Below are positions 25,570 through 34,586 of a DNA stretch of 64,000 nucleotides, one piece after another (position 1 is the first letter of the stretch; every line of letters begins with the position of its first letter). The translations under genes were made by a program, and so were the position numbers. Origin of the DNA: Bradyrhizobium sp. AZCC 2262 (GTDB lineage Bacteria > Pseudomonadota > Alphaproteobacteria > Rhizobiales > Xanthobacteraceae); assembly GCF_036924535.1 (NCBI RefSeq), contig NZ_JAZHRT010000001.1, positions 7,192,001 to 7,256,000 of the forward strand. Reading direction: 5' to 3'. Below the pieces are notes generated by a model that did no database searches, was not told the origin of the DNA, and was given only the letters and a program-made list of their open reading frames with translations.

Positions 25570-27717
25570 ATGAGCGATCACGGCCAGATTACCGCCCCGC
25601 GGTCAGCGCCCTTGAGTGCGCGGCTCGAAGAGGCGATCAACCATTTGTCGCTCGGGATCGTCATTTTCGACGAGAAACGCGAAGTCGTTTTCTGCAACGA
25701 GCGTTACAGGGAAATGTACGGGCTGTCGCCTGAGCAGGTGAAGCCGGGCACACCGACCAGTGAACTGATCCGGCATCGGCTGGATCTCGGCCTCAAGGTG
25801 CCGCTCGCCCCCGATGATTACATCCGTGCACGCGTCGGCCGCGACATCGCACTCGACACCACGGTGCAGGAGTTCGCCGACGGCCGGATCATCGCCTACA
25901 CCGTCTACCCGGTGCCCGGCGGCGGCGGGATGGCGACCCACGAGGACGTCACCGGGCGCGAAGAGCTCAATGCCCGGCTGAAGAAACAATACGAACTCGG
26001 CAGGGAGCAGGAAGAGACGCTACGCGTCAGAAACTTCCAGTTCGACACCGCGATCAACAACATGTCGCAGGGGCTTTGCTTCTTCGATGCCGACCACTGC
26101 CTGATCGTCTGCAACGATCGCTTCGTCGAGATGTATGATATTGCGCCCGAGCGCGTCAGCCCCGGCATGTCGCTGATCGAGATCGTCGACCTGCGCTTCG
26201 AGGCCGGCAGCTTCCCCGCCATGACGCGGGACGAATATCTTCAGTGGCGCACCAACGTGGCGGTTTCCAACGAGGCAAAGGACAGCATCGTCGAATTGAT
26301 GAACGGACGCACCTTCAAGATCCGGCACCGGCCGATGCCCGGCGGTGGTTGGGTCGCCACGCATGAAGACATCACCGAGCAGCGGCAGTCCGAGGTCAAG
26401 ATCGAATACATGGCGCACCACGATGCGCTGACCGATCTGGCCAACCGGGTGCTGTTGAACGATCGGCTCGAATACGCGCTGGGCAGGGTTCAGCGTGGCG
26501 AAATGCTGGCCGTCCACCACCTCGACCTCGATCAGTTCAAGGCCGTCAACGATACCTTTGGCCATCCCTGCGGCGACAAGCTGCTCAGGATCGTCGCCGA
26601 TCGGCTGCGCGGGCTCGTTGGCGAGGCCGACACGATCGCGCGGATGGGAGGCGATGAATTCGTGATCGTGCAGGCCACGGTCGCGGACCCCGCCGAGGCC
26701 ACCTCGCTGGCGCAGCGCGTCATCGACGCGCTGACCGAGCCCTATGACATCGACGGCCAGCAGGCCGTGATCGGCGTCAGCATCGGCATTTCGGTCGGCC
26801 CCGGTGACGGATCGAACCCCGACAAATTATTGCGCAACGCCGACCTCGCACTCTACCGCGCCAAGAGCGACGGACGCGGCACGTTCCGCTTCTTTGAACC
26901 CGTGATGGACCTGCAGATGCAGACCCGCCGCATCATGGAACAGGACCTGCGCAAGGCGCTGCCGGCAGGAGAATTCGAGCTGCATTACCAGCCGGTCGTC
27001 AACCTCGCGAGCAAGGAAATCAGCGGCTTCGAGGCCCTGATACGCTGGAATCATCCGGGCAAGGGGATGATCTCGCCGGCCGACTTCATTCCATTGGCCG
27101 AAGAGATCGGCTTTATCGTCCCGATGGGCGAGTGGGTGATCCGGCAGGCCTGCGCCACCGCCGCGCAATGGCCCGACAACCTTCACGTCGCCGTCAATAT
27201 CTCGGCGATCCAGTTTCGCAGCCCCGGCCTGATGCAGGTAATCGTCAGCGCGCTCGCGGCTTCCGGTCTCGCGCCCACGCGGCTGGAGATCGAGATCACC
27301 GAGTCCGTCCTGCTCCACAACAAGGAGGCGACGCTGGCCGTGCTGCATCAGTTGCGCGCGCTCGGGATCCGGATCGCCATGGACGATTTCGGCACCGGAT
27401 ATTCGTCGCTGACCTACCTGCAGAGCTTTCCGTTCGACAAGATCAAGATCGACCGCTCGTTCGTCAAGAACATCACCGAGGATTCGAGCTCGCTCACCAT
27501 CGTGCGTGCGGTCGCCGCGCTCGCGAATGGAATGGGCATGACGGCTACCGCCGAGGGCGTGGAAACCGCGGAGCAGCTCCACAGCATCGCTTCCGAAGGA
27601 TGCACGGAGATGCAGGGTTTTCTGTTCAGCCGGCCGCTTCCCGCCGCCGAGATCGAGCGGCAATTCCTGTCGGGCCGTGGCCAGCGAGATATTCAGGGCC
27701 GTATCGTCGCGGCCTGA
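25570..27717 (+). CDS. PAS-PAS-GGDEF-EAL cyclic di-GMP enzyme
   Basis: The protein has 715 residues. Two PAS-7 type sensor domains occupy about 12-130 (IVIFDEKREVVFCNERYREMYG) and 155-275 (LCFFDADHCLIVCNDRFVEMYD), both ending in a THEDxT block. A GGDEF domain follows (about 285-445) with an intact MGGDEF active site, then an EAL domain (about 460-705) with EALIRW, VNISAIQF, IEITES, MDDFGTGYSS, KIDRSF and AEGVETAEQ, all catalytic residues present. It has no transmembrane segment, so it is cytoplasmic. It can in principle both make and degrade c-di-GMP; the sensed signal is unknown. It is a single gene. Confidence 0.93.
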   Translation: MSDHGQITAPRSAPLSARLEEAINHLSLGIVIFDEKREVVFCNERYREMYGLSPEQVKPGTPTSELIRHRLDLGLKVPLAPDDYIRARVGRDIALDTTVQEFADGRIIAYTVYPVPGGGGMATHEDVTGREELNARLKKQYELGREQEETLRVRNFQFDTAINNMSQGLCFFDADHCLIVCNDRFVEMYDIAPERVSPGMSLIEIVDLRFEAGSFPAMTRDEYLQWRTNVAVSNEAKDSIVELMNGRTFKIRHRPMPGGGWVATHEDITEQRQSEVKIEYMAHHDALTDLANRVLLNDRLEYALGRVQRGEMLAVHHLDLDQFKAVNDTFGHPCGDKLLRIVADRLRGLVGEADTIARMGGDEFVIVQATVADPAEATSLAQRVIDALTEPYDIDGQQAVIGVSIGISVGPGDGSNPDKLLRNADLALYRAKSDGRGTFRFFEPVMDLQMQTRRIMEQDLRKALPAGEFELHYQPVVNLASKEISGFEALIRWNHPGKGMISPADFIPLAEEIGFIVPMGEWVIRQACATAAQWPDNLHVAVNISAIQFRSPGLMQVIVSALAASGLAPTRLEIEITESVLLHNKEATLAVLHQLRALGIRIAMDDFGTGYSSLTYLQSFPFDKIKIDRSFVKNITEDSSSLTIVRAVAALANGMGMTATAEGVETAEQLHSIASEGCTEMQGFLFSRPLPAAEIERQFLSGRGQRDIQGRIVAA

Positions 27718-27728
27718 TTGATCTACAC

Positions 27729-27808
27729 CGTCATTCCGGGGCGGCGCGTAGCGACGAACCCGGAATCTCGAGATTCCGGGTTCGTGCTCCGCACGCCCCG
27801 GAATGACG
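27729..27808. repeat. Palindromic repeat (CGTCATTCCGGGG family)
   Basis: CGTCATTCCGGGGCGGCGCG is mirrored by CACGCCCCGGAATGACG, with the central ACCCGGAATCTCGAGATTCC continuing to GGGT. It lies between convergent genes. Confidence 0.86.
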
Positions 27809-27813
27809 GGCCT

Positions 27814-28341
27814 TCAGAACTCCGCCGCGATCTTCGACAGCATTTCGAGCAGCGCTACGCGGTTGGCCGGGCCCAGCAATTCGTTGAGACGCGCCTCGTG
27901 CTTGCTGGCGACCAGCTTCTTGGCGCGCGCCAGCACTGCCCTGCCCTTGTCGGTCAGAACCAGGATGTGCGAGCGGCGATCGTGGGTCGAGCGCATCCGG
28001 GCGCAGAGGCCGCGGCTCTCCAGCGCATCCAGCATCGATACGAAATTCGGCCTGAGGATGCCGAGCGTGTTGGCGATTTCGGTCTGGTTGCGTCCGGGGT
28101 TCCGGTCGAGCAGCAGCAGCACCGAGAATTGCGCCGGCGTCAGTTGCAGCGGCGCGACGCAGCGCAGGAAGTCCTCGAACACCTTGAGCTGCGCGCGCTT
28201 GAGCGAGTAGCCGAGCAGGTCGGCCAGTTCGCCCAGTTGCAGCCCGGCATTGTCAGCGGCGCCATCCGCAGCGCCCGCAATTTCCTTGCCGCTGTTGCGC
28301 GGCGGCTTGACGGCATCGGTCGCTGCCTTGGAAACTGTCAT
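27814..28341 (-). CDS. MarR-family transcriptional regulator
   Basis: The protein has 175 residues. A poorly conserved N-terminal tail of about 35 residues precedes a MarR winged helix: LQLTPAQFSVLLLLDRNPG, NQTEIANTLGILRPNFVSML as the recognition helix, and the wing RSTHDRRSHILVLTDKGRAV. Such repressors typically respond to aromatic acids or their CoA esters. It is divergent from the LivH gene at 28516 and a strong inverted repeat lies between them (28396-28429), so it probably represses itself and the transporter. The ATG at 28341 is chosen; upstream codons run into the operator region. Confidence 0.9.
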   Translation of the reverse strand: MTVSKAATDAVKPPRNSGKEIAGAADGAADNAGLQLGELADLLGYSLKRAQLKVFEDFLRCVAPLQLTPAQFSVLLLLDRNPGRNQTEIANTLGILRPNFVSMLDALESRGLCARMRSTHDRRSHILVLTDKGRAVLARAKKLVASKHEARLNELLGPANRVALLEMLSKIAAEF

Positions 28342-28395
28342 GGCGTGAGGCTCGCACCCGAAAAGGGCCTGGCCGGTGGCCGGGCCCTTGATGTT

Positions 28396-28429
28396 ATATT
28401 TGATAATTGTTATTGAATATATCAAATAT
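28396..28429. promoter_or_regulatory. Inverted repeat, candidate MarR operator
   Basis: ATATTTGATA (28396-28405) and TATCAAATAT (28420-28429) are exact inverted complements separated by 14 bases. The site is AT-rich against a GC-rich background and lies between the divergent marR and livH genes. Confidence 0.68.
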
Positions 28430-28515
28430 CGACGGCTTTCAACTGCCGAGATATGGAACGGCCGGCGGACCGCGCGAGGTCAGGACCGGCGACGCTTTTA
28501 GGGGGAGCGCCAGTC

Positions 28516-29556
28516 TTGAACACGACGATCATGCTGTTCCTGCTGCAGGACGGCATCACCAATGGCGCGATCTATGCGCTGCTCGGGCTGGCGCTGGTGC
28601 TGGTGTTTGCCGTCACCCGCGTCATCCTGATCCCGCAGGGCGAGTTCGTCACGTTCGGCGCACTGAGCTACGCCGTGCTGGCGACCGGCAAGGTGCCGGG
28701 CACCGCGTGGCTGGCGATGGCGATGGGCTTGGTCGCCTTTGCTCTCGACTTGTTTGACGCGCGGCGGTCGCTGCGGCTCAAGCGGACATTGCGCTCCCTT
28801 GCCCTCAACATCGTCCTGCCCGCCGCCATCCTGGCCCTGACCTACGGTCTAGCCGGGCCCAGGACACCGATCGCGGTCAATATCGCGCTCTCGCTTTTGA
28901 TCGTCACGGCGATCGGACTATTCCTCTACCGCATCGCATTCCAGCCGATCGCCCATACCTCGGTGCTGGTGCTGCTGATTGCCTCCGTCGGCTGCCATCT
29001 CGCGCTGCAGGGCCTGGGCCTGGTGTTCTTCGGCGCCGAGGGCCTGCGCGGACCGGCGCTGTCCAACACGGCATTGACGATCGGCCCGCTGCGCTTCACC
29101 GGCCAGAGCCTTGCGGTCTATGGGCTAACGATTGCCTTCATCATAGCACTCTGGCTGTTCTTCGGCTTCACGCGGATGGGCAAGGCGCTGCGCGCCACGG
29201 CGGTCAACCGGCTCGGGGCGCGCCTCGTCGGCATCCGCACCACGCTGTCGGGACAGATCGCATTCCTGCTGGCGTCCCTGATCGGCGCGATTTCCGGCAT
29301 CCTGATCGTGCCGATCACGACGCTCTATTACGACACCGGTTTCCTGATCGGCCTGAAAGGTTTCATTGCCGCGATCATCGGCGGGCTCGTGAGCTATCCG
29401 CTGACCGCGGTGGCGGCCCTGATCGTCGGCAGCGTCGAGGCCTTCTCCTCGTTCTACGCCAGCAATTACAAGGAGGTCATCGTCTTCACGCTGATCCTTC
29501 CCGTGCTCGTGCTGCGTTCGCTCGCAGCGCCCGCCGTCGAGGAAGAGAAGGACTAA
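28516..29556 (+). CDS. ABC transporter permease, LivH-type (second system)
   Basis: The protein has 346 residues, longer than the LivH at 16605 because of an extra loop around residues 75-115 (DLFDARRSLRLKRTLRS). Hallmarks are LLQDGITNGAIYALLGLALV, LIPQGEFVTFGA, and RLGARLVGIRTTLSGQIAFLLA, followed by IGAISGILIVPITTLYYD. A TTG at 28516 preceded by AGGGGGAG is the likely start; an ATG at 28531 is the alternative. It is the first gene of a three-gene Liv-like operon and is divergent from the MarR gene. Confidence 0.85.
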   Translation: MNTTIMLFLLQDGITNGAIYALLGLALVLVFAVTRVILIPQGEFVTFGALSYAVLATGKVPGTAWLAMAMGLVAFALDLFDARRSLRLKRTLRSLALNIVLPAAILALTYGLAGPRTPIAVNIALSLLIVTAIGLFLYRIAFQPIAHTSVLVLLIASVGCHLALQGLGLVFFGAEGLRGPALSNTALTIGPLRFTGQSLAVYGLTIAFIIALWLFFGFTRMGKALRATAVNRLGARLVGIRTTLSGQIAFLLASLIGAISGILIVPITTLYYDTGFLIGLKGFIAAIIGGLVSYPLTAVAALIVGSVEAFSSFYASNYKEVIVFTLILPVLVLRSLAAPAVEEEKD

Positions 29557-29561
29557 CGGCG

Positions 29562-31331
29562 ATGACGCAGCGAACCCCCGTCCTCATCTTCGCGCTCGTG
29601 ATGGCGGCGATCCCGTTCCTTCCGGGTGTGCCGCCGTTCTGGATCGTGCTGCTCAACAATATCGGCCTCGCCGCGCTGGTGGCGATGGGGCTGGTGCTCC
29701 TGACCGGCGTCGGTGGCCTGACGTCATTCGGCCAGGCCGCCTTCTGCGGCTTCGGCGCTTACACCACAGCGGTGCTGACGACCGCCTACGGGTTTTCGCC
29801 GTGGCTCACGCTGCCGCTCTCGCTGCTGGTCAGTGGCGTGGCCGCCGTCCTGCTCGGCATCGTCACGGTGCGGCTATCAGGCCATTACTTGCCGCTCGGC
29901 ACCATCGCCTGGGGCATCGGGCTGTTTTATCTGTTCAGCAAGCTGGAATTCCTCGGCCGCAATGACGGCATCTCGGGCATTCCGCCGCTCTCGATCGGCA
30001 ATTTCAAAATGCTCGATCCCGGCACGATCTATTTCGCGATCTGGATCGCGGTGCTGGTCTCGGCATTGCTGACCATGAACCTGCTGGACTCCCGCACCGG
30101 CCGCGCGATCCGCGCGCTGCGGCGCGGGCACATCGCCGGCGAGGCGTTCGGCGTCCAGACTCCGCGCGCCAAGCTTCTGGTGTTCATTTATGCGGCGGTT
30201 CTCGCGGGCCTGTCCGGCTGGCTCTATGCGCATTTCCAGCGCGCCGCCAATCCGACGCCGTTCGGCGCGCAGGCCGGCATCGAATATCTGTTCATCGCCG
30301 TGGTCGGCGGCGCCGGCTATGTCTGGGGCGCGGTGCTCGGCGCCGGCATCGTCGTGATCCTGAAAGAGATCCTGCAGAGCTATCTGCCGTATGTCTTTGG
30401 CGGCCAGAGCCAGCTCGAGACCATCGTGTTCGGCATCCTGCTGGTCGTTTTGCTGCAACTGGCGCCGACCGGCGTCTGGCCGTGGCTGATGGCGCGATTG
30501 CCGCTCAAGCCAGGCCGCAAGATGCCCGACACGTCGCTCCCCCTCGCCAAGCGCGAGCGCGCGCCGGCTTCCGCTGCCGCGCTGCTGCAGATCGAGGAAG
30601 CACGAAAACAGTTCGGCGGCGTGATCGCCGTCAACGACGTCTCCTTCGACGTCCAGGCCCGCGAGATCGTCGCGCTTATTGGTCCCAATGGTGCCGGCAA
30701 GAGCACGACCTTCAACCTGATCACGGGCGTGCTGACGACCACCGGCGGCACCATCTCGGTGCTCGGCCACAAGGTCGACAATGCGCCTCCGCAGGAAGTG
30801 GTAAAACTCGGCGTCGCGCGCACCTTCCAGCACGTCAAGCTGGTGCCCGACATGACCGTGCTGGAGAACGTCGCGATCGGCGCGCATCTGCGCGGGTCTT
30901 CGGGCGCGATATCAAGCATGTTCCGGCTCGACCGGGCCGATGAGGCAAAGCTGCTGGCGGAAGCCGCGCGCCAGATCGAACGTGTCGGCCTCGGCGACCA
31001 GATCAACCAGTTGGCGGGAAGCCTGTCGCTCGGCCAGCAGCGCATCGTCGAGATCGCACGCGCGCTGTGTGTCGATCCGTTGCTGCTCTTGCTCGACGAA
31101 CCGGCCGCGGGATTGCGCCACATGGAGAAGCAGCGGCTCGCTGCGCTGCTCCGTCAATTGCGCGACGGCGGCATGTCGGTGCTCCTGGTCGAGCACGATA
31201 TGGGTTTTGTGATGGATCTGGCCGACCGCGTCGTGGTGCTCGATTTCGGCACCAAGATCGCGGAGGGCACGCCGGCCGCGATCAAGACCAACCCCGATGT
31301 GATCAAGGCCTATCTCGGAGCCACCGCATGA
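29562..31331 (+). CDS. Fused LivM permease - LivG ATPase
   Basis: The protein has 589 residues and fuses two Liv subunits. Residues 1 to about 315 are a LivM permease ([20 protein letters not shown] near 46-65, coupling helix [20 protein letters not shown]). A linker of about 25 residues leads to a LivG ATPase from about 345: Walker [19 protein letters not shown] near 373, signature [17 protein letters not shown] near 486, Walker [17 protein letters not shown], and the end DVIKAYLGA. The frame is continuous, so the fusion is real. Such MG fusions are known in rhizobia. The next gene overlaps by four bases. Confidence 0.92.
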   Translation: MTQRTPVLIFALVMAAIPFLPGVPPFWIVLLNNIGLAALVAMGLVLLTGVGGLTSFGQAAFCGFGAYTTAVLTTAYGFSPWLTLPLSLLVSGVAAVLLGIVTVRLSGHYLPLGTIAWGIGLFYLFSKLEFLGRNDGISGIPPLSIGNFKMLDPGTIYFAIWIAVLVSALLTMNLLDSRTGRAIRALRRGHIAGEAFGVQTPRAKLLVFIYAAVLAGLSGWLYAHFQRAANPTPFGAQAGIEYLFIAVVGGAGYVWGAVLGAGIVVILKEILQSYLPYVFGGQSQLETIVFGILLVVLLQLAPTGVWPWLMARLPLKPGRKMPDTSLPLAKRERAPASAAALLQIEEARKQFGGVIAVNDVSFDVQAREIVALIGPNGAGKSTTFNLITGVLTTTGGTISVLGHKVDNAPPQEVVKLGVARTFQHVKLVPDMTVLENVAIGAHLRGSSGAISSMFRLDRADEAKLLAEAARQIERVGLGDQINQLAGSLSLGQQRIVEIARALCVDPLLLLLDEPAAGLRHMEKQRLAALLRQLRDGGMSVLLVEHDMGFVMDLADRVVVLDFGTKIAEGTPAAIKTNPDVIKAYLGATA

Positions 31332-32059
31332 GCGCGCTGTTATCGGTCTCCGACGCCCATGTCTCCTACGGCAAGGTCGAGGCCGTGCGTTCGGTTTCGC
31401 TCGACGTCGCCGACAACGAGATCGTCACTATCATCGGCGCCAACGGTGCCGGCAAGACCACGCTGCTGAACGCCATCATGGGCGTGCTGCCGCTCAAGGG
31501 CGCCACCGCCTTCGCTGGCGCCGACATGGCGCCGCTCGACATCGAGGATCGCGTCGCGGCGGGCTTGTGTCTGGTGCCCGAACACCGCGAATTGTTCGGC
31601 ACCATGAATGTCGAAGACAATCTGGAGCTCGGCGCCTTCCGGATTCCGAAGGCTACCGCAGCAAAATCGTTCGAGCGCGTCTATACGCTGTTTCCGCGGC
31701 TGAAGGAGCGGCGCAAGCAGCTGGCCGGGACGCTGTCGGGTGGCGAGCAGCAGATGCTGGCGATGGGCCGCGCGTTGATGGGCGCGCCAAAACTGTTGAT
31801 GCTGGACGAACCGAGCCTCGGGCTGGCGCCGATCATCGTTGCCGACATCTTCCGCACCATCGTCGAACTGCGCGCCGCCGGCGTCTCGGTGCTGCTGGTC
31901 GAGCAGAACGCGCAAGCCGCCCTGCAAATCGCCGACCGCGCCTACGTCATGGAACTCGGCGAATTCATCCTGTCCGGATCGGCAAAGGATATTGCTAACA
32001 ACCAGCGCGTCGCGGCGAGCTATCTCGGCTTCCAGCACGAGGGCGCGAGCGGGATCTAG
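31328..32059 (+). CDS. ABC transporter ATPase, LivF-type (second system)
   Basis: The protein has 243 residues. The Walker A is GANGAGKTTLLNAIMGVL, the signature is GTLSGGEQQMLAMGRALM, the Walker B is LMLDEPSLGLAPIIV, and SYLGF is near the end. The ATG at 31328 overlaps the fused LivM-LivG stop (ATGA); the frame is open upstream but inside the previous gene. It completes a transporter that has no binding protein in its operon. Confidence 0.92.
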   Translation: MSALLSVSDAHVSYGKVEAVRSVSLDVADNEIVTIIGANGAGKTTLLNAIMGVLPLKGATAFAGADMAPLDIEDRVAAGLCLVPEHRELFGTMNVEDNLELGAFRIPKATAAKSFERVYTLFPRLKERRKQLAGTLSGGEQQMLAMGRALMGAPKLLMLDEPSLGLAPIIVADIFRTIVELRAAGVSVLLVEQNAQAALQIADRAYVMELGEFILSGSAKDIANNQRVAASYLGFQHEGASGI

Positions 32060-32223
32060 GGCGCGTGAATCTAAAGTTCGCCACATAAAGTCTGCTGAGC
32101 TTTGTGACAGAAGCGTTTGACAGAAGCCGATGCGACGCGCAATTGGGACTGCAGATACCCGGCGCAGCGAACCGCGCGCCCCCTCCGGCGTGAGCCGGCG
32201 GGCTTCGCCATGCCCTTCCGAAG

Positions 32224-32427
32224 TCACCCGACCCTCAAATTCTCCGCCGAAGTCTTCCCTTTGTTGGGCACTTCCTCATAGCTGACCTTTGCACCCTCAT
32301 TGAGTGTGCTGAGCCCAGCTTTCTCGACCGCGGAGATGTGCACGAACACATCCTTGCTGCCGTTATCGGGCTGAATGAATCCATAGCCCTTTGTCGCGTT
32401 GAACCACTTCACCGTTCCGGTTGCCAC
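32224..32427 (-). CDS. Cold-shock domain protein (CspA family)
   Basis: The protein has 67 residues, a single five-stranded cold-shock domain. The RNA-binding motifs are KGYGFIQ (RNP1) and VFVHIS (RNP2), preceded by TVKWFN. It probably acts as an RNA chaperone. The GTG at 32427 is the likely start because it opens the canonical (V/M)ATGTVKWFN and GGAGACGACC lies just upstream; the frame is open further but that part is not cold-shock like. About 200 bases before it could hold a long leader, as in other csp genes. Confidence 0.92.
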   Translation of the reverse strand: MATGTVKWFNATKGYGFIQPDNGSKDVFVHISAVEKAGLSTLNEGAKVSYEEVPNKGKTSAENLRVG

Positions 32428-32667
32428 CTTGGTCGTCTCCCATATCCGATAGGACCTCAAGACAACCTCATGCCGATTTGGAAGGCAAGCAAAACCCGCC
32501 AGGGTGTGCCGGCAGGTCCGGCGTATGGGCTGGTGCCTTCCAAATATCCGCGAATTAACTCGCTTTTGAGATCCCTGGAGGCGCATACTAGGACAATCAT
32601 CGCTCCGCCTCCTGGGCATTACCGGTGACAGAGAGTGTTGCGCTCCCGCCTATTCGAGGGAAGCATC

Positions 32668-32913
32668 ATGCCCCAGTCTCAACGGCTGTCGTCCGTCATT
32701 CCATTCGTTGCAATTGAGCGCCCCGTTTGTCCGAAGTGCAAGGCCCCGATGATGCTCGTCAGTATCGAGCTCGCACGCCCGGGCATCGACTTGCATACCT
32801 TTGAATGCGCCATCTGCAACCACGTACATACGACCCTTGCCGCGTATGAAGACCCGATGAAGTCCAAGTCCCTCGGACGATGGCTTCAAGGCGATTTGCA
32901 CCCACCCAGGTAA
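32668..32913 (+). CDS. Small zinc-ribbon-like hypothetical protein
   Basis: The protein has 81 residues. Two cysteine pairs, C-P-K-C (about 22-25) and C-A-I-C (about 47-50), are spaced like a zinc ribbon, the second followed by NHVHTT. The function is not recognised. The ATG at 32668 has GAGGGAAGC upstream, so it is preferred over an in-frame start at 32635. It is divergent from the cold-shock gene. Confidence 0.65.
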   Translation: MPQSQRLSSVIPFVAIERPVCPKCKAPMMLVSIELARPGIDLHTFECAICNHVHTTLAAYEDPMKSKSLGRWLQGDLHPPR

Positions 32914-33160
32914 GGCGCGCCCGGAGTGAACCGGCGGATTTTGTACTTGAAGGGCTAGCGCCGCGCAAAGCGCCCCCTGATTGATATCGCAATGTCCGCG
33001 ATCGCGGCGCCAACAATACCCTGTATGTTCGGCAATGCCGCGAAGGGAATTGCCGAAGTCCGGAACGACGGCAAACTAAACTTGCCACTAGAGATGGATC
33101 TTTCGCCGCAGCCGCTCCTGTTTTTGACAGGTTAAGCCACTCATGCCGGCATCAAGCGCC

Positions 33161-33322
33161 TTAGTCCTTTCCGGGCGGCGGTTCGTTCGCTACTTCCTCT
33201 GCCAGTAGCTTTAAAAAGTTCTCCTGCCGCGCGTCAGCTTTCGCTGCCGCCGCTTCCGATGCAGCCACGAGACTGCGATAGAGCTTAAGGTTTTGCTGGC
33301 GAATGAAAAATTGATGTTCCAT
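33161..33322 (-). CDS. Very small hypothetical protein
   Basis: The protein has 53 residues starting MEHQFFIRQQNLKLYRSLVA and ending in a proline-glycine-lysine tail. It looks like one or two helices rich in Ala, Glu and Lys. A strong GAGGAGG lies six bases before the ATG at 33322, which is the main support. No family is recognised. Confidence 0.5.
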   Translation of the reverse strand: MEHQFFIRQQNLKLYRSLVAASEAAAAKADARQENFLKLLAEEVANEPPPGKD

Positions 33323-33377
33323 AGCTACCTCCTCTGAGGGCATGGACCGAAGCGCATCGTGCGCTTAAGAATGGTGG

Positions 33378-33812
33378 ATGGGAAGTGTCGAGCACGTATT
33401 GTCTGCCGGAGCGATCGAGGAAGACGACGACAAGCTGGGGCAAGCCGTCACCAACGTGGCACTGACATCGCTCAAGCGGTTAGTTGGGCGGCAAGTAATC
33501 ATTAAGACGGGCACAAGCCGGGATGCCGTCTGGCTTGCCGACGCTTACGGCGTTGTAAATACGGTCAGCCTTTACGTCGAGCACGGACAGGAGACTTTTC
33601 ATGCCATTCACGTCGAAGCGAGCAATTCGTTTTCGTTAGCGTTGCGGATCTCTTTGTTAGCCGCCGCTCTGCTGGCCGCTCTGGTTTGGATTTTGCGTCT
33701 GTTGGTCAGGCGTCTGATTCGGGTTCTGGCCGGACTTGGCGGACTAATCGCCCTGTCGATTCTGCTGACCATACTTGTTGGGATCATTCTGTTGGTCATC
33801 CCGTCTCCTTAA
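33378..33812 (+). CDS. Hypothetical membrane protein
   Basis: The protein has 144 residues. The N-terminal half is soluble (acidic EEDDDKLGQAV, then LTSLKRLVGRQVIIKTGTSR and EHGQETFHAIHVEAS). The C-terminal half holds two hydrophobic segments, about 88-108 (LLAAALLAALVWILRLLV) and 115-142 (LAGLGGLIALSILLTILVGI). No family is recognised. The start is uncertain because no clear ribosome binding site precedes 33378. It lies in a patch of small ORFs with lower GC than the surroundings. Confidence 0.5.
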   Translation: MGSVEHVLSAGAIEEDDDKLGQAVTNVALTSLKRLVGRQVIIKTGTSRDAVWLADAYGVVNTVSLYVEHGQETFHAIHVEASNSFSLALRISLLAAALLAALVWILRLLVRRLIRVLAGLGGLIALSILLTILVGIILLVIPSP

Positions 33813-33825
33813 TGGTCGGGAACAT

Positions 33826-34086
33826 ATGACAACCGAGCCTACGGAGGTTCGTTCCGACAAATCAAAAAGAAAGCCGTTCAATTCAAATGTGGCAGACCAC
33901 TTGCTAATTATCGCGACCTTTGCCTTCAGTTACCCCCTCGTGCTGAGCGACGCGTCCAACATATGCATATGCGCTTCTGCTGTTGTCGTACCCGGGGGTG
34001 CGATTCAATGCCTTTGCGATTTTCGTAGCGCCGGCGTTAATGCAGCCGGAAGACTCCGTCCACGGCGCGTAGTTCGGCAGGCTTGA
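33826..34086 (+). CDS. Possible small ORF, uncertain
   Basis: This is an open frame of 86 codons just after the hypothetical membrane protein. The first 55 residues include a basic stretch (DKSKRKPFNSN) and a hydrophobic segment (HLLIIATFAFSYPLVL). The last third overlaps the Usg-like gene on the other strand and reads like shadow sequence, so the frame may be a decayed or shifted membrane protein. The ribosome binding site is weak. Confidence 0.22.
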   Translation: MTTEPTEVRSDKSKRKPFNSNVADHLLIIATFAFSYPLVLSDASNICICASAVVVPGGAIQCLCDFRSAGVNAAGRLRPRRVVRQA

Positions 34087-34321
34087 TCAGTTTGGAGTGC
34101 ACCACGGTGACCGCAAACAGCGGGCCTTCGAGCTTTGCTTCCCAGAACGCGAGGAAATCCTTCAACGCCGGGAAATCCGGAAACATGTCGTAGTCCTGCC
34201 AGACGTAAGTTTGCAGCAGCCAGCGCCGATCCGGACGGCGATAAACGATCTCCGCTGTTGTCAGCCCGTAGCCTAAGACCTGCTTCCTGAAATCCTTGGA
34301 AACCGCATCTTTCTCGACCAT
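34037..34321 (-). CDS. usg: Usg-like family protein
   Basis: The protein has 94 residues with the strongly conserved core GYGLTTAEIVYRRPDRRWLL then QTYVWQDYDMFPDFPALKDF, which marks the Usg family of alphaproteobacteria (first noted near tryptophan genes). The biochemical function is unknown. The ATG at 34321 has GGAGG upstream. It is transcribed away from groESL. Confidence 0.85.
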   Translation of the reverse strand: MVEKDAVSKDFRKQVLGYGLTTAEIVYRRPDRRWLLQTYVWQDYDMFPDFPALKDFLAFWEAKLEGPLFAVTVVHSKLIKPAELRAVDGVFRLH

Positions 34322-34527
34322 GCCAACCTCCAGCCGGACTGAAGAGTAATGCGTGATTCTCAATTCGCCAAAAAGGAAAACGTTCAATAGGTCATAGCAA
34401 TCAACGCGCTAGCAGCATGTTACGTCACCTGCTAGCAGTCGCCCATCCTCCAGAAACTCAAGTCGCAGTCAAACATCGTGGGCCGAAGCCCTTGCGCCCC
34501 AGCGTCACAAGCTTATGTGAAGAGCGG

Positions 34528-34554
34528 CTAGCACTCGCTCATTGCGACTGCCAA
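34528..34554 (+). promoter_or_regulatory. Degenerate CIRCE element (HrcA operator)
   Basis: CTAGCACTC (34528-34536), nine bases, then GACTGCCAA (34546-34554) resembles TTAGCACTC-N9-GAGTGCTAA. The left arm has one mismatch and the right arm two. It lies 32 bases before the groES start, where CIRCE works as the HrcA operator. Confidence 0.6.
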
Positions 34555-34586
34555 TCCAGAAAATCGCAAAAGCCAAGGAGGACCGC

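Noticed and set aside
27814..28341. MarR gene as the definite regulator of the hydroxycinnamate genes
   Set aside because: Its own candidate operator differs from the palindrome at 45070-45092 and it is 17 kb away; kept only as a possibility to test.
34322..34527. ROSE-type RNA thermometer before groES
   Set aside because: ROSE elements are known before small heat-shock genes in rhizobia, but no matching hairpin series ending over the ribosome binding site is visible; the CIRCE-like site explains regulation better.
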